Shown here piece by piece: positions 21,472-31,307 of a stretch of DNA of 64,000 bases; within the stretch, counting starts at the first letter, position 1, and each line of letters begins with the position of its first letter. The stretch is from Bartonella bacilliformis KC583 (lineage in GTDB: Bacteria; Pseudomonadota; Alphaproteobacteria; Rhizobiales; Rhizobiaceae). The DNA is taken from contig NC_008783.1 in NCBI RefSeq assembly GCF_000015445.1, positions 999,001-1,063,000 of the forward strand, in the 5' to 3' direction. Made by a program: the position numbers and the translations under genes. A model generated the notes under the pieces. It was not told the DNA's origin. It saw nothing but the letters and a program-made list of their open reading frames with translations, and did not search any database.

Positions 21472-22530
21472 TTAAAACATTTTTGCAGCAAATATTTTTT
21501 CATAAACAGCACCAATTTCAGCTGCTTCTTTTTCTAAAGGAAAATGAGTACGAACGTGAGCTAAAGCTCTTTGCTCTGTTGCAAATGTTTTATCTAAATC
21601 AGCAAAATAAGGTTCAATGGCTTCCGTGAAAGCCAACGCGTTCAATTCTTTAACAACAGTCCCTGTTCCCTCTACAATCAATTTTTCATAAATACCTGCA
21701 TCACTGGTTACTACAGCTGTTTGTGATGCCATTGCCTCCAAGGGTGTCAAACCAAAACCCTCTGTGCGTGAAGGCGCCACATAAAGTGACATACGACGAT
21801 ACCACAGAGGCGTATCCAATATTTCACCCAGCATAATAATGCGATCATTTAAACCAGCAGCGGCAATCTTTCGACGTAATTCTTTTTCAAAATCACAGTG
21901 TTGCATCGTTGTACGACCAGCAATAATCGCTGTCCAATCAGGATAGCGTGGTAGTAATGCTAACATTGCATCCACAAACAAATCAGTACCCTTCAAATAG
22001 CGGATACGTCCAAAACATCCTACCGCATACTTACCTGGTAAACCAGTCGCTGAAAAATAATCATAAGCAGTTTTTGGGGGTGAAAAATTCTCAAGATTTA
22101 CCCCATGTTTGATAACTGTATAGGGAACATTTAGATAAGTTCCAACACGTGAACTGACGGCGATAACTTCATCCATGCGACGTATCAACCATCTTGTAGA
22201 AAATTTATGATGACGCTCAGAGGCGGATGTAAAGACAAGCCTAAGCTTCATGCGCAAAACATCCCGTAGGAAAACTCCAACAAGCATCTCTATATTACGC
22301 CGTGCATGCCATACACGAAATGATTTTCCTGCTGGACTTTTCCAAAGCCCGAAAATATCTCTCACACGAAGAGTGGGTAAATTTTTTGGTAAACCTACCC
22401 CAAAAGAGGATATCCGTATACCCTGTTTTCGTTGCAAAGGAATAAGCTGAATAACTGTCGACTTTATCCCTGATAAACGCTTTTTAAAGTGAGGAACAAT
22501 AATATCAGTTTCTTTTAGAGAAACATGCAT
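21472..22530 (-). CDS. lpcC: Glycosyltransferase family 4, LPS core mannosyltransferase LpcC-like
   Basis: Predicted cytoplasmic, membrane-associated glycosyltransferase of GT-B fold. The C-terminal half has the family features VGCFGRIRYLKGTDLF, IIAGRT and the E-x7-E donor-binding motif in APSRTEGFGLTPLEAMASQT. The 352-residue length and overall character match LpcC of Rhizobium, which adds mannose to the lipopolysaccharide inner core. That assignment is by recognition; the sugar donor cannot be proved from sequence. It begins six bases after greA on the same strand, a conserved greA-lpcC arrangement that suggests cotranscription. Confidence 0.85.
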   Translation of the reverse strand: MHVSLKETDIIVPHFKKRLSGIKSTVIQLIPLQRKQGIRISSFGVGLPKNLPTLRVRDIFGLWKSPAGKSFRVWHARRNIEMLVGVFLRDVLRMKLRLVFTSASERHHKFSTRWLIRRMDEVIAVSSRVGTYLNVPYTVIKHGVNLENFSPPKTAYDYFSATGLPGKYAVGCFGRIRYLKGTDLFVDAMLALLPRYPDWTAIIAGRTTMQHCDFEKELRRKIAAAGLNDRIIMLGEILDTPLWYRRMSLYVAPSRTEGFGLTPLEAMASQTAVVTSDAGIYEKLIVEGTGTVVKELNALAFTEAIEPYFADLDKTFATEQRALAHVRTHFPLEKEAAEIGAVYEKIFAAKMF

Positions 22531-22536
22531 GATAAC

Positions 22537-23010
22537 TCAGATATACTGAATTTTAATAATCTCATAATTATGCGCTCCCCCTGGTGCATTTACCTCAATA
22601 ACATCGCCCTCTTCCTTGCCGATAAGTGCGCGTGCAATAGGCGAAGAAATAGAGATTTTACCAATTTTTACATCAGCTTCTTGATCACCAACAATCTGAT
22701 ACACTTTTTTCTCTTCAGTATCCTCATTCAAAAGCTTGACAGTAGCACCAAATTTAATCTGGTTCCCTGAAAGGCGTGAAACGTCAATAACCTCTGCCCG
22801 TGCGATATAATCTTCAAGCTCATTGATACGCCCCTCATTATAACTTTGTGCTTCCTTGGCAGCATGATATTCAGCATTTTCTGATAAATCACCATGCGCA
22901 CGTGCTTCAGAGATTGCTTCAATAATCCGTGGACGTTCCTGCTGTTGGCGCCAACGCAACTCCTCTTTGAGAGTTTCAAAACCAGCTGTAGTCATTGGCA
23001 CTTTTTCCAT
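22537..23010 (-). CDS. greA: Transcription elongation factor GreA
   Basis: Rescues backtracked RNA polymerase by stimulating transcript cleavage. The N-terminal antiparallel coiled coil (residues about 1-75) includes the tip region [20 protein letters not shown] with its two conserved acidic residues, which reach the polymerase active site. The C-terminal FKBP-like domain shows [20 protein letters not shown] and ends with a variable tail. Length 157 is standard. GGGATGGATC precedes the ATG at 23010. It is followed at six bases by the LpcC-like glycosyltransferase gene. Confidence 0.97.
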
Positions 23011-23278
23011 GATCCATCCCTTTCTTTTACACGGAAAGTTTTTAAAATATAAAAAACGCTTTCCAGGATTACCTCTGGAACCCGAAAATTACAATCATCT
23101 TCACTATATAGGGGGTAGTTATCTCATTTTCCATAGGAAAAATGAATAAAGAGCATACGCCACCCTCTAAATCTTAAAGATAATTTATACATTAAGTTTT
23201 AAAGTCTAATTTAATCATAACGTAACAAAAAACGTGATCCAAAAAATAAATTTATACAAAAAATTTTATGAGTAGAAA

Positions 23279-23594
23279 ATGAAAAAATTAATGGGTCTTT
23301 TTATATTCGGCTCCCTCTTTTAATAACAACAATAAGCCACGCTGTACATGGCTATTGCAACAACAAATCTTAATTAAAGCAGGACCAAGTACTCAATATA
23401 CGCTTCGTGGTTTGATTCCTGCAGGTCAAGCCGTATTTGTCTACAATTGCAAAGGTAATTGGTGCCAAATTTATTGTGACTCACGAACAGGCTGGACATC
23501 AGCATATTATCTTTCATTTAAAGATGGAAATGATCTCTATCATGCATATACAACACCATCAACAGAAGCACGCACTGCAACAATAAGGAGATAG
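23279..23594 (+). pseudogene. Broken SH3-domain exported protein
   Basis: ATG 23279 opens a typical signal-peptide start, MKKLMGLFIFGSLF, then meets a stop. A second frame continues it as ITTISHAVHGY, and a third carries the SH3 type-3 domain core (KAGPSTQYTLRGLIPAGQAV, then GNWCQIYCDSRTGWTSAYYL) to the stop at 23594. At least two frameshifts separate the signal peptide from the domain. The intact relatives are small periplasmic SH3-domain proteins thought to bind cell-wall peptide. Either the gene is dead or the frameshifts are sequence errors; both sit in short repetitive runs (TAATAACAACAATAA, GCAACAACAAAT). Confidence 0.7.
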
Positions 23595-23884
23595 CCCATG
23601 ATAAACGCCGATAACGATCACTTTGTTCAACATGACCATCGCTCGCCTTAACATTGAAACGACGCCATTTTAAATCTTAATGATATTCCACGGTCTATAA
23701 AAAAATAGCTACCAATTACGAAAACTTTCATAAAAAGAAACAAAAATCGCTATATTACATCTCAATAATAGACCGTACACACACGCTAATAAAACTGAAA
23801 ACCTCTTGTAATAATTAGTATACTCAGCAAATTACAGTATGAGAATCCCTTTTATCTTTTTCTTATGATATAAATTTTCCTATA

Positions 23885-26227
23885 ATGTCTCGCAAAAAAA
23901 CCATAATCACTCCTAAAAAAATCAATAAAGCATCAAAAACAGGAAGCTGTGTCTCAGCGATTGAGAAATCCTCTACCTCTTATTTTCATAATAAAATTGC
24001 AGAACCTAAGATCTCTCGCAAAATTAAAAATGTCCCTATATCTGAAGGAATCACGACAGAGAAAGGAGTTACAGCAACGGTTGAAGCTCTTTCTGCACTC
24101 ATTGCGTCAGGGAACCCTCTTTTTAAAAATGGGGAATTATGGACACCACATCGTCCTATTCGTCCTGAAAAATCTGAAAGCGGCACCCCATTTCAAATTA
24201 AGACCCCCTTTGAGCCTGCAGGTGATCAGCCTACAGCCATTGAAACTCTCGTTGAAGGAATAAAGAAAAATGAGCGCACTCAGGTACTTTTGGGTGTCAC
24301 TGGCTCAGGTAAAACCTATACAATGGCCAAAATCATTGAAATAACACAACGCCCCGCTTTAATTCTAGCACCCAATAAAACTCTGGCAGCACAGCTTTAC
24401 GGAGAGTTCAAAAATTTTTTTCCTCACAATGCTGTTGAATATTTTGTTTCTTATTATGACTATTATCAACCAGAAGCCTATGTTGCACGCTCTGATACTT
24501 ATATTGAAAAAGAATCCTCTATTAATGAACAAATTGATCGTATGCGCCACGCCGCAACACGTGCTGTACTTGAACGTGATGATGTCATTATCGTTGCATC
24601 TGTATCCTGCATCTATGGTATTGGTTCAGTAGAAACTTATACAGCTATGACCTTCCAAATAAAAAAAGGTGATAGGCTTAATCAACGACAATTATTGGCT
24701 GATTTGGTCGCCCAACAATATCAACGACAAGATATAAATTTCGTTCGTGGCTCTTTTCGTGTTAGAGGTGATACGATCGAAATTTTCCCTGCTCACCTTG
24801 AAGACCGTTCTTGGCGTATTTCATTATTTGGTGATGAAGTTGAAACGATTACTGAATTTGATCCTTTAACGGGAAAAAAAACAGATGATCTCCAATCTAT
24901 TAAAATTTATGCCAATTCTCATTATGTAACACCGCGACCAACATTAAATCAGGCGATTAAATCAATTAAAATGGAATTAGCTGCACGCCTCGACGAATTA
25001 AACTCTGCAGATCGTCTTTTAGAAGCACAACGTTTAGAACAACGGACAAGATTTGATTTAGAAATGCTGGAAACGACTGGATCTTGCTCCGGAATTGAAA
25101 ATTATTCACGCTATTTAACAGGACGGAAACCTGGTGAACCCCCTCCAACTCTTTTCGAATATATTCCTGATAATGCTCTTGTTTTTATTGATGAAAGCCA
25201 TGTGACTATTCCGCAAATTAGCGGTATGTATCGAGGTGATTTTCGACGAAAAGCCACTCTAGCTGAATACGGATTTCGCTTACCTTCTTGTATGGACAAC
25301 CGTCCCTTACGCTTTGAAGAATGGGATGCAATGCGTCCACAAACTATTGCTGTTTCTGCAACACCTGGCCGCTGGGAAATAGAACAAACATGCGGTACTT
25401 TTGCAGAACAGGTCATTCGCCCAACAGGACTCGTTGATCCTTTAACAGAAATACGTCCAGCACGTACTCAAGTCGATGATGTCGTGCACGAAATTCGCAC
25501 AACAATCAAAAAAGGCTATCGTACATTAGTAACCGTTCTGACAAAACGGATGGCTGAAGATTTAACGGAATATCTCCATGAGCAAGGTATTCGTGTACGT
25601 TATATGCATTCTGATATTGATACATTAGAGCGTATTGAAATTCTTCGTGACCTACGACTAGGCACCTTTGATGTTTTAATCGGCATCAATTTGCTCCGAG
25701 AAGGTTTGGATATTCCAGAATGCGGTTTTGTTGCTATTTTAGACGCCGACAAAGAAGGCTTTTTGCGTTCAGAGACCTCACTTATTCAAACCATAGGACG
25801 AGCTGCTCGTAATGTAGATGGTCGAGTTATCCTTTATGCAGATACGATAACTGGCTCTATAGCACGAGCCTTGCAAGAAACAAAACGCCGTCGACAAAAA
25901 CAAATAGACTATAATCAAAAGCATCATATCATACCAACTAGCGTTAAGAAAAACATCAGTGACATTCTCAATTTAGTCGGTGACAACAACCCTATCGGTA
26001 AAGATATTCCTAATTTTGTTACACAACAAAATAGAACTGGTGATACTCTAACCAATCATATTAAACGTCTTGAAAAATTGATGCGTGAAGCAGCTGCTGA
26101 TCTTAATTTTGAAGAAGCTGCTCGACTTCGTGATAACATTAAACAGCTACAGAAAATAGAGCTAGCCATTACCGATGATCCATTGACACAAAATAACCAG
26201 AGCTCTACCAATGAAGAGAGAAAATAA
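23885..26227 (+). CDS. uvrB: UvrABC system protein B
   Basis: Damage-verifying helicase-like subunit of nucleotide excision repair. The Walker A motif GVTGSGKT is at residues 137-144. The beta-hairpin that probes the damaged strand appears in [20 protein letters not shown]. Later helicase motifs include [21 protein letters not shown] and [13 protein letters not shown]-terminal UVR domain ([20 protein letters not shown]) binds UvrC or UvrA. The UvrB core begins at about residue 103; the preceding hundred residues are a basic, Ser/Lys-rich extension, common in rhizobial UvrB and of unknown role. Length is 780 residues against about 670 in E. coli. Confidence 0.96.
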   Translation: MSRKKTIITPKKINKASKTGSCVSAIEKSSTSYFHNKIAEPKISRKIKNVPISEGITTEKGVTATVEALSALIASGNPLFKNGELWTPHRPIRPEKSESGTPFQIKTPFEPAGDQPTAIETLVEGIKKNERTQVLLGVTGSGKTYTMAKIIEITQRPALILAPNKTLAAQLYGEFKNFFPHNAVEYFVSYYDYYQPEAYVARSDTYIEKESSINEQIDRMRHAATRAVLERDDVIIVASVSCIYGIGSVETYTAMTFQIKKGDRLNQRQLLADLVAQQYQRQDINFVRGSFRVRGDTIEIFPAHLEDRSWRISLFGDEVETITEFDPLTGKKTDDLQSIKIYANSHYVTPRPTLNQAIKSIKMELAARLDELNSADRLLEAQRLEQRTRFDLEMLETTGSCSGIENYSRYLTGRKPGEPPPTLFEYIPDNALVFIDESHVTIPQISGMYRGDFRRKATLAEYGFRLPSCMDNRPLRFEEWDAMRPQTIAVSATPGRWEIEQTCGTFAEQVIRPTGLVDPLTEIRPARTQVDDVVHEIRTTIKKGYRTLVTVLTKRMAEDLTEYLHEQGIRVRYMHSDIDTLERIEILRDLRLGTFDVLIGINLLREGLDIPECGFVAILDADKEGFLRSETSLIQTIGRAARNVDGRVILYADTITGSIARALQETKRRRQKQIDYNQKHHIIPTSVKKNISDILNLVGDNNPIGKDIPNFVTQQNRTGDTLTNHIKRLEKLMREAAADLNFEEAARLRDNIKQLQKIELAITDDPLTQNNQSSTNEERK

Positions 26228-26693
26228 AGAAAGTCCTTTAAAATTATTCAATTCTCAATTTTAAGTAGAGATTAATTAAAGAGAGCATATTTTGACATTA
26301 AAGCTCACTTACATATGCTGTCGTGCATATAATGCATGAAGCGGTTTTTATTATCTGTTTTTATGAAAGTAATTCAATAAGAAACCATTTTTTATGGATA
26401 AAGTTAAATTTTAAGTATACTGACATCTTTATACAATTCAAAATTATGCTCTTACCGAATTGAAAATAATACGCACAACATCATTTAATATAAAAAGATG
26501 AAGCAAATAAAAAACTGCAAAATATTATGGGTTCATGAATGCATAATATGTTTTAAAATCAGATTTGTGCTCTATCTATTCCTAAGCAGATCTTCGCTCA
26601 TAATATTGATATCTTCAAAATTGTTCAGGTTACATTCAGCTTAATGTGTGTAAAGTGCATGCATGATATAAACTCATACTAAGGAATGTTGCT
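26228..26693. other. Spacer between uvrB and the BA14K gene
   Basis: A 466-base AT-rich gap with stops in all frames and no recognised gene or RNA. The right end must hold the BA14K promoter. Confidence 0.35.
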
Positions 26694-27212
26694 ATGAAAA
26701 AATTGGTTAAATTTGCGGTATTATCGGCAGTATCAACTATAACCATTTCCGCGCTATCAACCACAGCATTTGCCTACGAAGGTTATGAGCGCATTCAAAG
26801 AAATATCGCTGTCCATCAGTCCCATCAAGAACACTCAACACATCATCACCATCATTATCATCAAAACAGTAAAATAGAGACCCGTACCCGCGAATATCAC
26901 ATACACCATAACAATAATAATACAGGAGATACTTTAGCGGCAGGTGCTCTCGGCCTTGCTGCAGGAGCGATTCTCGGCAATATTCTTCAAAAACCTGCAC
27001 AACCGCAAATTATCTATCAACCTGTACCACAAAGTCAGGTGATTTATCAAGTGCAGCCGACAACAATACATCGGCCTATCGTTCCACAAGAACAGATATC
27101 CCAATGGCTTGCATATTGTTCGAAAAAATACCGTTCATTTAATCCCCGAACAGGAACCTTTCGTGGCCATGACGGTTTAGATTACTTTTGTTATGCTCCA
27201 GTAAATAATTAA
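26694..27212 (+). CDS. BA14K-family exported protein, histidine-rich
   Basis: A 172-residue protein with a clear signal peptide (about residues 1-27, cleavage after STTAFA). A histidine-rich stretch follows (HQEHSTHHHHHYHQ and later YHIHHNNNN), then a glycine/alanine hydrophobic segment, AAGALGLAAGAILGNIL. A Gln/Pro-rich linker leads to the BA14K domain at the C-terminus (WLAYCSKKYRSFNPRTGTFR to YFCYAPV). BA14K proteins of Brucella and relatives are immunoreactive, lectin-like proteins. The His-rich stretch could bind metal; that is inference. It ends with an intrinsic terminator shared with the convergent hydrolase gene. Confidence 0.88.
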   Translation: MKKLVKFAVLSAVSTITISALSTTAFAYEGYERIQRNIAVHQSHQEHSTHHHHHYHQNSKIETRTREYHIHHNNNNTGDTLAAGALGLAAGAILGNILQKPAQPQIIYQPVPQSQVIYQVQPTTIHRPIVPQEQISQWLAYCSKKYRSFNPRTGTFRGHDGLDYFCYAPVNN

Positions 27213-27219
27213 GAATATT

Positions 27220-27250
27220 GGAAAAACCTGCTTTAAAGCAGGTTTTCCAT
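27220..27250. terminator. Bidirectional intrinsic terminator
   Basis: GGAAAAACCTGC, loop TTTAAA, GCAGGTTTTCC: a perfect GC-centred stem with A-rich and T-rich flanks. It lies between the convergent BA14K and hydrolase genes, so it can serve both. Confidence 0.8.
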
Positions 27251-27260
27251 ATATTTCCCT

Positions 27261-27908
27261 TTACATCCCTTTAAGAAAGGGATTGTGTTGACGTTCATAG
27301 CCTATGGTACTTCCTGGTCCATGACCACAAATAAAGTTGACGTCATTACCTAATGGCAAAACTTTTTCCCTAATAGAGTGCATCAATTGTTCGTGGGAAC
27401 CTAACATAAGGTCAGTGCGACCAACAGACCCACGAAATAGAACATCACCCAATAAAGCAAAACGTTCTTTTTCGTTAAAATAAATTACATGACCAGGAGC
27501 ATGTCCCGGTGTATGAAAAACATGAAATACATGCCCAGCACAATCAATGCTATCCCCATCTTTCAGCCATTGATCAGGAACACAAAGACGCACATCAGCC
27601 ATGCGATAGCTTTTTGCTCTTTCAACCACATCATCCATCACTGGCTTATCATCAAGATGTGATCCCATAATTTTAACATTGAGCGTCTCTTTAGCTTGCA
27701 TTGCAGCTCCTACGTGATCAACATGACCATGAGTTATCCAGATAGCTTCAACGATAACGCCTGTTTCTTGAATCGCTTCCTCGATCCGAAACCAATCACC
27801 ACCAGGATCCACTAAAACACCTCTCTTACTTTCATTATCAAAAAGCAAAGTACAATTTTGTTGGAAAGATGTAACCGGAACAATATGTAAACTGAGATCG
27901 CCCATCAT
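27261..27908 (-). CDS. Metallo-beta-lactamase-fold hydrolase (glyoxalase II-like)
   Basis: Predicted cytoplasmic hydrolase with a di-metal centre. The metal-binding motif H60-x-H62-x-D64-H65 is in WITHGHVDHVG. Further ligands are in HTPGHAPGHVIYF, LLGDVLFRGSVGRTDL and the final FICGHGPGSTIG. At 215 residues it resembles the YcbL/GloB2 type, a compact relative of hydroxyacylglutathione hydrolase lacking most of the glutathione-binding C-terminal domain. The substrate is likely an S-acyl thioester but cannot be fixed from sequence. The gene is convergent with the BA14K gene and shares its terminator. Confidence 0.88.
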   Translation of the reverse strand: MMGDLSLHIVPVTSFQQNCTLLFDNESKRGVLVDPGGDWFRIEEAIQETGVIVEAIWITHGHVDHVGAAMQAKETLNVKIMGSHLDDKPVMDDVVERAKSYRMADVRLCVPDQWLKDGDSIDCAGHVFHVFHTPGHAPGHVIYFNEKERFALLGDVLFRGSVGRTDLMLGSHEQLMHSIREKVLPLGNDVNFICGHGPGSTIGYERQHNPFLKGM

Positions 27909-28054
27909 ACTCCTTTCAAGAATTATGTGTGTTTAACCCTATAAATAGCAGTTTTTACTCCGTTACAAAGTAAAAAATTGCCTGCTCGACAGCTTTACAT
28001 AACTTATGTAAACTAGATTTCATATCAACTGAATTTTTGTCAAGGGTTTGAATA

Positions 28055-28759
28055 ATGACCGATCCCATCCAGGTCTTATGTGATGATGCACCTCACCTTC
28101 TCGTCATTGATGATGACACCCGTATCCGCAGTCTCTTGTCCCAATTTCTGATTAAAAATGGATTTCGTGTTTCTGTTTCTGCTAATGCTGATGAAGCCAG
28201 ACGGCTACTCACAAGCTTAGACTTTGATCTTCTCATTGTTGATGTGATGATGCCCGGTGAAAATGGCATTGATCTCACTCATTCGCTTCGCCAAACGAAA
28301 AATGTTCCTATTCTCATGCTAACGGCTTTATCGGAAATAGATCATCGTATCCACGGATTAGAAGCAGGAGCAGATGATTATCTCGCTAAACCTTTTGATC
28401 CTCGTGAACTTTTACTTCGTGTTAACGCCATTTTACGGCGTGGTTTCTCATCTAACCAACTCAAAATCGAACAAATTGTTTTTGGACCTTATGTGTTTTC
28501 AATTTCACGGCGTGAACTTAAAAAAGGAGAAGAAATCATTAAATTGACAGATAAAGAACAGGAAATGATGGTGATTTTTGCAAAATGCGCAGGAGATACA
28601 ATCCCGCGCCATAAATTTGCAACAACTGACAAAGATATCAGCCAACGCTCTATTGATGTACAAATGAATCGTCTACGTCGCAAAATAGAAAAAGATCCTG
28701 CAAACCCTGTGTGGCTTCAAACCGTACGAGGGATCGGTTATAAACTTTCTATTGAATAG
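28055..28759 (+). CDS. OmpR-family response regulator
   Basis: A 234-residue DNA-binding response regulator. The receiver domain has the acidic cluster DDD at residues 19-21, phospho-acceptor D63 in LLIVDVMMPGENG, the switch threonine in MLTAL and the lysine in LAKPFDP. The C-terminal winged helix (about 135-230) ends DVQMNRLRRKIEKDPANPVW, then TVRGIGYKL, the OmpR pattern. It is followed eight bases later by the sensor kinase gene. The pair resembles the EnvZ/OmpR-like system of rhizobia; the signal is unknown. Start ATG 28055 is adopted because the receiver domain begins soon after it. Confidence 0.92.
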   Translation: MTDPIQVLCDDAPHLLVIDDDTRIRSLLSQFLIKNGFRVSVSANADEARRLLTSLDFDLLIVDVMMPGENGIDLTHSLRQTKNVPILMLTALSEIDHRIHGLEAGADDYLAKPFDPRELLLRVNAILRRGFSSNQLKIEQIVFGPYVFSISRRELKKGEEIIKLTDKEQEMMVIFAKCAGDTIPRHKFATTDKDISQRSIDVQMNRLRRKIEKDPANPVWLQTVRGIGYKLSIE

Positions 28760-28766
28760 GCGCATA

Positions 28767-30107
28767 ATGATTAAATCTGCAAAAAAATTTGCCCGATGGT
28801 TAACGAGGCAAATGCCTAAACGGCTTTATGCACGCTCTTTGATTATTATTATTGCCCCTATGGTCCTCCTACAAACAGTGATTGGCTACGTTTTTATGGA
28901 ACGTCATTGGCAAATGGTCACTGAACGTCTTTCAACAGCTGTTGTCCGTGATATTTCTGCCATTATTGATATCATTGAAACATATCCACAACAGCATAAT
29001 TATGAAGATATAACACGCATTGCACAACAACGCATGGGATTAAACATTTCTATCCTTCCCCCTGATCCCCTTCCTGCTCCAGGGCCTAAACCATTTTTTG
29101 CCATTCTGGACTATTTTCTCAGTGAAGAAATCACTCGTCAAATTAACCGCCCCTTCTGGATTGATACAGTAGGCGATTCTGATCTTGTTGAAATTCGTAT
29201 TCGTCTTGATAAGAGCACTTTGCGTGTCTTTGCTATGCGTAGCCAAGCCTATGCCTCCAATACTGATATCTTTCTTAGCTGGATGGTAGGGACCGCTCTT
29301 GTTTTACTGCTAATTGCTATTTACTTTTTGCGCAGACAAATCAAACCAATCCAACAACTGGCTGAAGCCGCTGAAAGTTTTGGACGCGGACGTCCCTTAC
29401 CTGAAGGTTTTCATCCACAAGGTGCTGATGAAGTACGTCGTGCCGGCATTGCTTTTTTGCGCATGCGTGAACGTATTGAACGCCAAATCGAACAGCGCAC
29501 TATGATGCTGTCAGGCGTTAGCCATGATTTAAGGACTATTCTTACACGCTTTAAACTTCAACTTGCTATTGCAAGTACTGACTTTGATAGTAGTCTTCTT
29601 GAACAAGATGTCAACGATATGCAAAACATGTTAGAAGACTATCTGGCTTTTGCACGTGGTGAAGGCAGTGAAAATGTTAAAAACTTTGATTTACAAGCTC
29701 TTATGAAAAAATTCTTCGCCAATGCTAATCTTCATCAACGTCACTTCTCTTATAAAATTGAAGGCCCAACACAGATACAAGTGCGTCCACATGCCTTTAC
29801 ACGCTTGGTTAGTAACCTTGTGTCTAATGCATTTTATTACGCAGACACTGTTGAGTTAACAGCTACAACCCAGCAAGAATCTTTTATCATAATCATCGAT
29901 GATAATGGACCAGGCATTCAGAAAGATATGCGCACAGAAGTGTTTAAGCCATTTTTTAGACTTGATAAAGCACGCAATCAAGATGCGAGCGGAACGGGGC
30001 TTGGACTTGCTATTGCCCAAGACATTGCCCGTAGCCACGGAGGAAACATCCAATTAGATGATAGCCCACTCGGAGGCTTGCGTGCTATTATTGATATTCC
30101 CTTATAA
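28767..30107 (+). CDS. EnvZ-like sensor histidine kinase
   Basis: Membrane sensor kinase partner of the preceding regulator. There are two membrane segments (about residues 24-45 and 170-190) around a periplasmic sensor region, followed by a HAMP linker. The phospho-acceptor His is near residue 253 in SGVSHDLRTILTRFKL, with Ile where EnvZ usually has Pro. The ATPase boxes are RLVSNLVSNAFYYAD, IDDNGPGI and GTGLGLAIAQDIA. The frame opens earlier at TTG 28752 inside the regulator, but ATG 28767 avoids the overlap and starts the protein at MIKSAKKFARWL. The gene is cotranscribed with the regulator. Confidence 0.92.
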   Translation: MIKSAKKFARWLTRQMPKRLYARSLIIIIAPMVLLQTVIGYVFMERHWQMVTERLSTAVVRDISAIIDIIETYPQQHNYEDITRIAQQRMGLNISILPPDPLPAPGPKPFFAILDYFLSEEITRQINRPFWIDTVGDSDLVEIRIRLDKSTLRVFAMRSQAYASNTDIFLSWMVGTALVLLLIAIYFLRRQIKPIQQLAEAAESFGRGRPLPEGFHPQGADEVRRAGIAFLRMRERIERQIEQRTMMLSGVSHDLRTILTRFKLQLAIASTDFDSSLLEQDVNDMQNMLEDYLAFARGEGSENVKNFDLQALMKKFFANANLHQRHFSYKIEGPTQIQVRPHAFTRLVSNLVSNAFYYADTVELTATTQQESFIIIIDDNGPGIQKDMRTEVFKPFFRLDKARNQDASGTGLGLAIAQDIARSHGGNIQLDDSPLGGLRAIIDIPL

Positions 30108-30159
30108 AACACATTCCAAAAGCTTTTACAAACAACCACATTTTAAGTCGTTGAAAGGC

Positions 30160-30660
30160 TTAAGCATTTCCCACAGTTTCAAATAAGGAATATTGTAGCG
30201 CTTTATAAGCGCTTGTACCAGCCCAAGCAACCATTTGAAAAGCAGCATAATAACTTTCACAAATTTTAAGCGCATTCATCAACAATGTCTCAACTTGTAT
30301 ATGAGATGGATGCACCCCCCCAGCAAGCAGAAGACCCTGCCGATAAATAACAGAATTATCCCCTTGCCAGTAATCAAAATGCCCTAACAATAATTTTTCA
30401 TTAATTGCCAATAATAACTGGCTTATTTCCGTTGTTCGAGCATTTTCAATAGAAAGATTAAATGCGCAAGCTAAATGAAGAGCCTCTTGCTCTTCAATCC
30501 ATGAAAAAGAAAGGCGATAATTAGCCTGTTTTCCTTCGATACAAACATTAATTTCATCTTCTGCACTACGCTCAAAAGACCAATCATATTGGTAAGCGAT
30601 CTGTTCAATAAAATCTACCGGATGCTCTTTTCTTTCTGCGGTGCTAAAAGCAAACCCCAT
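30160..30660 (-). CDS. YbjN-domain protein
   Basis: A 166-residue soluble protein (from ATG 30660) with a YbjN fold, seen in FIEQIAYQYDWSFERSAEDE near the N-terminus and LLLAINEKLLLGHFDYWQGD in the middle. YbjN proteins of enterobacteria are called sensory transduction regulators, but the molecular function is not established. Another ATG (30663) and a longer frame exist upstream. GAGGG lies six bases before 30660, which favours that start. A good sigma-70 promoter lies about 50-75 bases upstream. In many rhizobia the gene precedes proC, which is absent from this window. Confidence 0.8.
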   Translation of the reverse strand: MGFAFSTAERKEHPVDFIEQIAYQYDWSFERSAEDEINVCIEGKQANYRLSFSWIEEQEALHLACAFNLSIENARTTEISQLLLAINEKLLLGHFDYWQGDNSVIYRQGLLLAGGVHPSHIQVETLLMNALKICESYYAAFQMVAWAGTSAYKALQYSLFETVGNA

Positions 30661-30696
30661 CATTAACCCTCGATGACAGCAAAATATTATCAACAA

Positions 30697-31040
30697 AAGC
30701 GCAAAATAATTATAATTGTAATAACATTTGCTACAATTATAGCCTTTACACTTAACAAATACGCACTAAAACATTAGACAAACAGTACACAAAACTGGGA
30801 AACAAAACAGAGCATGCTTCCCACAACAAACAAACTTGATAAAAACAAAACGAATCATCAAGCTTTTTCAGTGTATTCATACAATCTCATAGCACCAGCC
30901 CCCTCATTTAAAAAAAATGCTTTTTTATTAAAAATATATCCACTATCTGCTCTAACAGACTCAAGATTAAGCATTTTTCAGTTTTATGCTTAACATCGAA
31001 AAACTGGGGATTATTTTTAAAGAATATAATTCTTCTATAC
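30697..31040. other. Spacer between YbjN and ubiK genes
   Basis: A 344-base gap; apart from the promoter and dyad near its left end I see nothing supported. proC, which often sits near here in related genomes, is missing. Confidence 0.35.
30709..30736 (-). promoter_or_regulatory. Sigma-70 promoter with overlapping dyad, upstream of the YbjN gene
   Basis: On the minus strand TTGTAG (30736-30731) and a perfect TATAAT (30714-30709) are separated by 16 bases. The same DNA forms a perfect ten-base inverted repeat, TATAATTGTA at 30711-30720 and TACAATTATA at 30732-30741. A repressor could therefore bind over the promoter. The start of transcription would be about 40 bases before the coding start. 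Confidence 0.6.
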
Positions 31041-31307
31041 TTAGGTCGTTTTAGATTTTTTCTGATTTTGTTTTTCTAAATCATCAAGACGTTTTATCAA
31101 ATCAGTGTTTTCAGCACGTAATTTAAGTAACATTTCTTTCATTACTTCAAATTCCTCGCGTGAAACAAGATCAAGCTTATGCACTATCTTCTCAATTTGT
31201 GAACGAAAAAATGTTTCAGCTTCATACCGTATACCTTCTGTAGCACCTGCAACATCTGTCATTAATTTCGCCAATTCATCAAGAATACGGTTTGATCCAT
31301 TACTCAT
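31041..31307 (-). CDS. ubiK: Ubiquinone biosynthesis accessory factor UbiK (BMFP family)
   Basis: An 88-residue small helical protein. Residues about 1-50 form an amphipathic helix with LMTDVAGATEGIRYEAETFF. The C-terminal part is a coiled coil (REEFEVMKEMLLKLRAENTD, then LIKRLDDLEKQ), and the tail is Lys-rich. UbiK family members assist assembly of the ubiquinone-synthesis complex and bind membrane lipid; this gene was long annotated as a membrane fusogenic protein. It is divergent from lgt across a 252-base gap. A second ubiquinone gene, ubiC, is also in the window. Confidence 0.85.
   Translation of the reverse strand: MSNGSNRILDELAKLMTDVAGATEGIRYEAETFFRSQIEKIVHKLDLVSREEFEVMKEMLLKLRAENTDLIKRLDDLEKQNQKKSKTT

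Noticed and set aside
28752..28766. TTG start for the sensor kinase inside the regulator gene
   Set aside because: ATG 28767 follows eight bases after the regulator stop and needs no overlap or rare start.
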